Source: an uncultured Afifella sp.
GTDB taxonomy: Bacteria; Pseudomonadota; Alphaproteobacteria; Rhizobiales; Afifellaceae
Direction of reading: 5' to 3'
Assembly: GCA_945787495.1 (NCBI GenBank)
Contig: CALZIL010000006.1
Span: forward strand, 1-36,667
Length of the DNA stretch: 36,667 nucleotides
Both the position numbers and the translations under genes were made by a program. This document shows, in pieces, positions 31,859-36,667 of this stretch. The notes below the pieces were generated by a model that worked only from the letters and a program-made list of their open reading frames with translations, searched no databases and had not been told where the DNA came from. Position 1 is the first letter of the stretch; every line of letters begins with the position of its first letter.

Positions 31859-34615
31859 ATGAGCCAATCCCTCAATAGCTTCAATGCCCGCAAGACCCTT
31901 GAGGCCGGCGGCAAGACATTCACCTATTTCTCGCTTCGCGAAGCGGAGAAAAACGGCCTTGACGGGATCGCCCGGCTGCCGTTTTCGCTAAAAGTTCTGC
32001 TGGAGAATTTGCTGCGCCATGAAGACGGCCGTACGGTGACAGCCGACGATATCCGCGCCGTCGCCGAGTGGCTGAAGGAGCGACGTTCCGACCGCGAAAT
32101 CGCCTATCGCCCGGCCCGCGTCCTGATGCAGGATTTCACCGGCGTGCCAGCTGTCGTCGACCTGGCCGCCATGCGCGACGCCAGCAATGCGCTGGGCGGC
32201 GATCCGCGCCGGATCAATCCGCAGGTGCCGGTCGATCTGGTCATCGATCATTCCGTCATGGTCGATTATTTCGGCGGCCCCAACGCCTTCAAGAAGAATG
32301 TCGAAATGGAATATGCCCGCAATGGCGAGCGTTACGTCTTCCTGCGCTGGGGTCAGGAAGCCTTCGATAATTTCCGCGTCGTGCCGCCCGGCACCGGCAT
32401 CTGCCACCAGGTCAATCTGGAATATCTCTCACAGACCGTTTGGACGCGCGAGGAGCGCGAGGACGGCGCGAGCATAACCTACGCCTACCCCGACACGCTA
32501 GTCGGCACCGATTCGCACACCACCATGGTCAACGGCCTGTCGGTTCTGGGCTGGGGCGTTGGCGGTATCGAGGCCGAAGCGGCCATGCTCGGCCAGCCGA
32601 TCTCCATGCTGATTCCCGAAGTAGTCGGCTTCAGGCTGACCGGCAAATTAAAGGAAGGCATGACCGCCACCGACCTGGTGCTTTATGTCGTGCAAATGCT
32701 GCGCAAGAAGGGCGTCGTCGGCAAATTCGTCGAATTCTTTGGCCCCGGTCTCTCCAATCTGTCGCTGGAGGATCAGGCGACGATCGCCAACATGGCGCCC
32801 GAATACGGCGCAACCTGCGGCTTCTTCCCGATCGACGGCGATACGCTCGCCTATCTGAAAGCGACCGGCCGCGAGCCCGACCAGATCGCGCTGGTCAAGG
32901 CCTATGCCGAGGCGCAGGGCATGTTCCGCACCGACGAGACGCCCGATCCGGTCTTCACCAGCACGCTGGAGCTTGATATTGGCGATGTCGAGACCTCGCT
33001 GGCTGGCCCCAAACGGCCGCAGGACCGGGTGCCGCTGACCGATGCCGCGCCGGCCTTTGAACGGGCGCTGAGCGAAATCCGCGGCGTCAATGCCAGCAAT
33101 GCGGCCTCTGACATGGACGAAGAAGGCGGCGGCTCCGTGCCGGCGCTCGACAAGGTCGCCGTGGTCAAGGGCGAGGACTTCACGCTCGCCGACGGTCATG
33201 TCGTCATCGCCGCGATTACGTCGTGCACCAACACCTCCAATCCGAGCGTACTGATCGGCGCCGGGTTGCTCGCCCGCAACGCCCGCCAGAAGGGCCTCAC
33301 CGTCAAACCGTGGGTCAAGACATCTTTGGCGCCGGGCTCGCAGGTGGTCACCGATTACCTTGAAAAATCAGGACTGCAGACCGATCTCGACGCACTCGGT
33401 TTCGACCTTGTCGGTTATGGCTGCACCACCTGCATCGGCAATTCCGGGCCGTTGCCGGAGGCAATTTCCGACGCCATCAACGATAACGATCTTGTCGCCT
33501 GTTCGGTGCTGTCCGGCAACCGCAACTTCGAGGGCCGGGTCAATCCGGACGTGCGGGCGAACTATCTCGCCTCGCCGCCTCTGGTCGTCGCCTATGCCCT
33601 GGCCGGGTCGCTGAAGGTGGACATCGCCAAGGAACCGCTCGGCACCGATGGCGACGGCAACCCGGTCTGTCTGAAGGACATCTGGCCGTCCTCGGCCGAG
33701 ATCGCCGAAATCGTCCGCAATGTCGTCACCGAGGAGATGTTCCGGACCCGCTATGGCGACGTCTTCAAGGGCGATGAAAAGTGGCGCGGGATCGAGGTCT
33801 CCGCCGAACTGACCTATGGCTGGTCCGATAGATCGACCTATGTTCAGAACCCGCCCTATTTTGAGGGCATGACAATGGAGCCGGCGCCGGTTGAGGATAT
33901 TGAGAACGCCCGCGTTTTGGGCCTGTTCCTTGATTCCATCACCACCGACCACATTTCCCCGGCCGGTGCCATCAAGCGCGACGGGCCGTCTGGCGATTAT
34001 CTGGTTTCCCATCAGGTTCGGCCGGTCGACTTCAACTCCTATGGCGCGCGGCGCGGCAACCACCAGGTCATGATGCGCGGCTCCTTTGCCAATATCCGCA
34101 TCAAGAACCAGATGGTGCCGGGCATCGAGGGCGGCGTGACCATCCACCATCCCTCCGGCGAACAGATGCCGATCTATGACGCGGCGATGAAATATGCCGA
34201 TGAGGGCGTGCCCCTGGTCGTCATTGCCGGCAAGGAATACGGCACCGGGTCATCGCGCGACTGGGCCGCCAAGGGCACCCTTCTGCTCGGCGCCCGCGCC
34301 GTCATCGCGCAAAGCTTTGAACGCATCCACCGTTCCAACCTGATCGGCATGGGCGTCGTGCCGCTGGTCTTTGAGGAGGGCACGAGCTGGCAGTCACTGG
34401 GCATGCGCGGCGACGAAACAGTCTCAATTTCCGGCCTGAACGATTTAAGGCCGCGCCAGACCATCGAGGCAACGATCACCTATGCCGACGGCACGGTGAA
34501 GACCGTGCCGCTGACAGTGCGCATCGATACTGAGGACGAGATGGAATATTACCGCCACGGCGGCATCCTGCATTATGTCCTGCGCAATCTGGTCGGTGAA
34601 AAAGCGGCAGCCTGA
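31859..34615 (+). CDS. acnA: aconitate hydratase A
   Basis: [4Fe-4S] enzyme of the TCA cycle, citrate to isocitrate, in the cytosol. 918 residues, normal for AcnA (IRP-like). Cluster ligands are in [11 protein letters not shown] and [12 protein letters not shown]. Substrate motifs include [19 protein letters not shown] near residue 220, and the swivelling domain has [15 protein letters not shown] start at the ATG at 31859 because AGGAG lies 6 bases upstream; the upstream frame to 31805 is not part of the family. A terminator hairpin follows. Confidence 0.97.
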   Translation: MSQSLNSFNARKTLEAGGKTFTYFSLREAEKNGLDGIARLPFSLKVLLENLLRHEDGRTVTADDIRAVAEWLKERRSDREIAYRPARVLMQDFTGVPAVVDLAAMRDASNALGGDPRRINPQVPVDLVIDHSVMVDYFGGPNAFKKNVEMEYARNGERYVFLRWGQEAFDNFRVVPPGTGICHQVNLEYLSQTVWTREEREDGASITYAYPDTLVGTDSHTTMVNGLSVLGWGVGGIEAEAAMLGQPISMLIPEVVGFRLTGKLKEGMTATDLVLYVVQMLRKKGVVGKFVEFFGPGLSNLSLEDQATIANMAPEYGATCGFFPIDGDTLAYLKATGREPDQIALVKAYAEAQGMFRTDETPDPVFTSTLELDIGDVETSLAGPKRPQDRVPLTDAAPAFERALSEIRGVNASNAASDMDEEGGGSVPALDKVAVVKGEDFTLADGHVVIAAITSCTNTSNPSVLIGAGLLARNARQKGLTVKPWVKTSLAPGSQVVTDYLEKSGLQTDLDALGFDLVGYGCTTCIGNSGPLPEAISDAINDNDLVACSVLSGNRNFEGRVNPDVRANYLASPPLVVAYALAGSLKVDIAKEPLGTDGDGNPVCLKDIWPSSAEIAEIVRNVVTEEMFRTRYGDVFKGDEKWRGIEVSAELTYGWSDRSTYVQNPPYFEGMTMEPAPVEDIENARVLGLFLDSITTDHISPAGAIKRDGPSGDYLVSHQVRPVDFNSYGARRGNHQVMMRGSFANIRIKNQMVPGIEGGVTIHHPSGEQMPIYDAAMKYADEGVPLVVIAGKEYGTGSSRDWAAKGTLLLGARAVIAQSFERIHRSNLIGMGVVPLVFEEGTSWQSLGMRGDETVSISGLNDLRPRQTIEATITYADGTVKTVPLTVRIDTEDEMEYYRHGGILHYVLRNLVGEKAAA

Positions 34616-34633
34616 TGATCGATAATGCCGTCG

Positions 34634-34663
34634 CGCCCGGTCTGGCCGGGCGTGGCGATTTTT
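34634..34663 (+). terminator. probable acnA terminator
   Basis: CGCCCGG (34634-34640) pairs with CCGGGCG (34646-34652), loop TCTGG, followed six bases later by five T (34659-34663). It begins 18 bases after the acnA stop. Confidence 0.65.
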
Positions 34664-34745
34664 CGCAAATCCCGCATTTCACAAACGAGTGAGTGCACGG
34701 GCTTGTGACTCGCATGTTAACTGGCCTGTGCATACGGTCCGCGCC

Positions 34746-35477
34746 ATGAAAACGTCACGATTCCTCTTCGCCGGACTGGCACTGCTTGCCGGTTTTGGCT
34801 TCGCCGGCCCGGCTCAGTCCGGGCCGAAAGCTGTCGTCGAGTTGTTCACCAGCCAGGGCTGTTCGTCCTGTCCGCCTGCCGACGAATTCCTCGGCGATCT
34901 GAAAAACCGCGATGATCTCATCGTCCTGTCGCTGCCGGTCGACTATTGGGATTATCTCGGCTGGAAGGACACCTTTGGCAAGCCGGAGCACTCGGAGCGC
35001 CAATATGCCTATTCGCGCGCCCGCGGCGACCGCCGGGTCTATACGCCGCAAATCATCGTCAATGGCGGCGATCACTATGTCGGCAGCCATCGCTCTGCGG
35101 TTAAAAAAGCCATCGGCGAAACCGAGCTTCCGCTCGATGTGTTGATCAAGTCGGAAGACGGGTCCATCAACATCACCATCAGCGGTGCCGATCTTCAAAC
35201 CGGCCACACCACGGTCCGCCTCGTCACTTATACATCTGCAGCTAAGGTCGCTATCGGCCGCGGCGAAAACCATGGCCGTTCCATCACCTACAACAACATC
35301 GTCCGCTCGATGCGCCCCATTGGCATGTGGAAGGGCAAGGCGATGACCGTCTCGCTGCCGCGCGACGAAATTCTGGGTGAGGATATCGACGGCTGCGCGG
35401 TGATCGTCCAAGAGGATGCCGAAGGCGGTCCCGGCCGGATCCTCGGCGCCGCTTCCTGGATGCGGCCTACTTCCTGA
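34746..35477 (+). CDS. exported thioredoxin-like protein, DUF1223 family
   Basis: 243 residues with a cleavable signal peptide (MKTSRFLFAGLALLAGFG). The mature start carries the family signature VVELFTSQGCSSCPPAD with a redox pair C39/C42. The rest holds VYTPQIIVNG and the C-terminal strands of DUF1223. The family is widespread in Alphaproteobacteria and is presumed periplasmic; its reaction is not known. The ATG at 34746 is used because it directly opens the signal peptide; the frame from 34689 has a non-signal leader. It follows acnA on the same strand after a terminator. Confidence 0.86.
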   Translation: MKTSRFLFAGLALLAGFGFAGPAQSGPKAVVELFTSQGCSSCPPADEFLGDLKNRDDLIVLSLPVDYWDYLGWKDTFGKPEHSERQYAYSRARGDRRVYTPQIIVNGGDHYVGSHRSAVKKAIGETELPLDVLIKSEDGSINITISGADLQTGHTTVRLVTYTSAAKVAIGRGENHGRSITYNNIVRSMRPIGMWKGKAMTVSLPRDEILGEDIDGCAVIVQEDAEGGPGRILGAASWMRPTS

Positions 35478-35520
35478 TATCCTCAATCACGAAACGACGC
35501 CCGGCGACGGTTTGGCTGGT

Positions 35521-36180
35521 TCAATCCGCCTTGCCGCTGGCCGGCTTGCCGGTCTGCGCAATCAACGCCTCGACTGATGGCAGGATTTTTTCCACGATCC
35601 TTGCGACTCCGTCGGCGCTCGGATGGATGCCGTCAGCCAGGTTGAGCGCCGGATCGGCGGCAACGCCGTCCAGAAAGAACGGATAAATCAGCACCTCTTC
35701 GACCGTCGCCAGTTCGCGATAAATGCCATCAAATTGCGCCGCATACTCATCGCCGAGATTGGGCGGCGCCTTCATGCCGGCGACAAGCACCGCCTGGCCG
35801 CGCGCCTTCAGCCGTTTGACGATGTCGCTCAGCGCCTTGCGCGTAATCGACGGATCGAGGCCGCGCAGCGCGTCATTGGCGCCCAGTTCGACGATCACCG
35901 CATCGGCGTCTTCCGGGACTGACCAGTCGAGCCGGGCGAGGCCGCCGGTCGACGTATCGCCGGAAACACCGGCATTGATGACGTCGACATCATGGCCGCG
36001 CGCCCTCAGCGCATCTTGCAATTGCTCTGCAAAGCCCTTGCCCGGCGGCAGGCCATAACCGGCCATCAGGCTGTCGCCGAGCGCCACGATCGTCGAACCG
36101 GCGGTGGCGCTCATGGTCACGAACTGGCAAGCAATGATGCTCAAAATGCCCAAAAGCACCGCTCTGGCTTTGACAGTCAT
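35521..36180 (-). CDS. tesA: arylesterase / lysophospholipase, GDSL (SGNH) family
   Basis: 219 residues with an N-terminal signal peptide (LLGILSIIACQFV; probable cleavage near residue 27), so it acts in the periplasm. The four SGNH blocks are present: nucleophile S37 in ALGDSLMAGYG, G73 in NAGVSGDTS, N102 in GANDALRG, and D183-x-x-H186 in NLADGIHPS. The enzyme hydrolyses thioesters, arylesters and lysophospholipids in E. coli. The divergent ABC ATPase on its other side (75-base gap) repeats the tesA-ybbA arrangement of many proteobacteria. Confidence 0.93.
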   Translation of the reverse strand: MTVKARAVLLGILSIIACQFVTMSATAGSTIVALGDSLMAGYGLPPGKGFAEQLQDALRARGHDVDVINAGVSGDTSTGGLARLDWSVPEDADAVIVELGANDALRGLDPSITRKALSDIVKRLKARGQAVLVAGMKAPPNLGDEYAAQFDGIYRELATVEEVLIYPFFLDGVAADPALNLADGIHPSADGVARIVEKILPSVEALIAQTGKPASGKAD

Positions 36181-36254
36181 GCCACAAGTCCCATATCGGG
36201 CCGCAGGGGTGCAGCCGCTACAAACGCCATAACCGCTATATAGGGCGCGATCTC

Positions 36255-36667
36255 GTGAGTGAACCGGCCGTAAAGCTTGAAAATGTCGATCTGACGCTGG
36301 GATCAGGCGCCGCGCGCGTGCACGTGCTTCGCAACGTCGATCTCACCGTCGACGCCGGCGAGACCGTCGGCCTTGTCGGCCCGTCCGGATCGGGAAAGAC
36401 TACGCTTCTGATGATCGTCGCCGGGCTGGAACGCATCGATTCCGGCAAGATCGCCATTGCCGGCACCGATTATGACGGTCTTGGCGAGGATGAACTGGCG
36501 ACATTTCGCGGTGCCAATATCGGCTTCGTCTTCCAGTCCTTTCATCTCATGCAGACCATGACGGCGCTGGAAAACGTCGCCGTGCCGCTGGAACTGGCCG
36601 GCGTCGATACCGCCTTCGACCGCGCCCGCGACATGCTTGGCCGCGTCGGCCTTGGCGAGCGGCTGTC
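36255..36667 (+). CDS. ABC transporter ATP-binding protein, YbbA/LolD-like (3' partial)
   Basis: Runs off the right edge. The start is GTG at 36255 (reading VSEPAVKLENVDLTLG). Walker A is GLVGPSGSGKTTLL near residue 45, and the Q-loop is GFVFQSFHLMQTMTALENV, both typical of the LolD/MacB/YbbA subfamily. The signature and Walker B lie outside the window. In other proteobacteria the next gene is an FtsX-type permease (YbbP). The divergent tesA supports the YbbA reading. Confidence 0.88.
   Translation, partial: MSEPAVKLENVDLTLGSGAARVHVLRNVDLTVDAGETVGLVGPSGSGKTTLLMIVAGLERIDSGKIAIAGTDYDGLGEDELATFRGANIGFVFQSFHLMQTMTALENVAVPLELAGVDTAFDRARDMLGRVGLGERL

Noticed and set aside
1-36667. CRISPR arrays, insertion sequences, rRNA operons
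   Set aside because: No regularly spaced direct repeats, transposase motifs or rRNA-like stretches were found on reading through the window.

Overview
The window reads as chromosomal DNA of an alphaproteobacterium, most likely of the order Hyphomicrobiales (Rhizobiales). This is inferred from high G+C, almost gap-free gene packing, and the gene order leuB / leuD / leuC - rplS - trmD - rimM - rpsP - ffh - dapF - mtaB - ftsY - yciB - ccmGDCBA - acnA, which is characteristic of that group. I cannot name a genus from sequence alone. Almost everything is core housekeeping. The accessory material is confined to a few small insertions.

Layout. 1-1.6 kb: a PLP-dependent threonine/serine dehydratase cut by the left edge, coupled to a beta-carbonic anhydrase. 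1.6-2.9 kb: a MarR repressor and a multipass membrane protein, each behind a promoter whose -10 region lies in a similar palindrome. 2.9-7.1 kb: pyroglutamyl peptidase, an SPFH/slipin protein, asd and leuB on the minus strand, with an unassigned inverted-repeat element between slipin and asd. 7.2-9.9 kb: a 50-codon gene facing a compact minus-strand operon argC-leuD-two small membrane proteins-ridA. 10.0-12.6 kb: a zincin-type metalloprotein, a small tail-anchored protein, two tandem copies of a small RNA with an anti-Shine-Dalgarno loop, and leuC. 12.6-16.3 kb: an exported NAGPA-domain protein, a nitroreductase/MarR operon with a double operator, and a probable haloacetate dehalogenase. 16.4-20.8 kb: the ribosome/SRP operon (ffh, rpsP, rimM, an ABM monooxygenase, trmD, rplS). 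21.0-23.2 kb: an AT-richer insertion carrying a nuclease-helicase gene broken by an in-frame TGA. 23.2-27.1 kb: dapF (with a damaged 5' end), mtaB, ftsY, yciB. 27.1-31.7 kb: a membrane protein, a NUDIX hydrolase and the cytochrome c maturation operon ccmABCDG. 31.9-36.7 kb: acnA, a DUF1223 exported thioredoxin-like protein, tesA, and a divergent ABC ATPase cut by the right edge.

How the genes work together. leuB, leuC and leuD give two of the enzymes of leucine synthesis (LeuCD isomerase, LeuB dehydrogenase). asd and dapF belong to the aspartate/diaminopimelate route to lysine and peptidoglycan. ffh and ftsY are the two GTPases of co-translational membrane targeting. rplS, rpsP, rimM, trmD and mtaB serve the ribosome and tRNA. 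ccmABC(D) and ccmG handle heme export and apocytochrome thiol reduction.

The most interesting observations are the tandem anti-SD small RNAs convergent with leuC, the two MarR circuits with readable operators, and the damaged junction between ffh and dapF, where a nonsense mutation and a 4-base duplication lie within 1.6 kb of each other. No CRISPR array, intact insertion sequence, rRNA or tRNA gene was seen.
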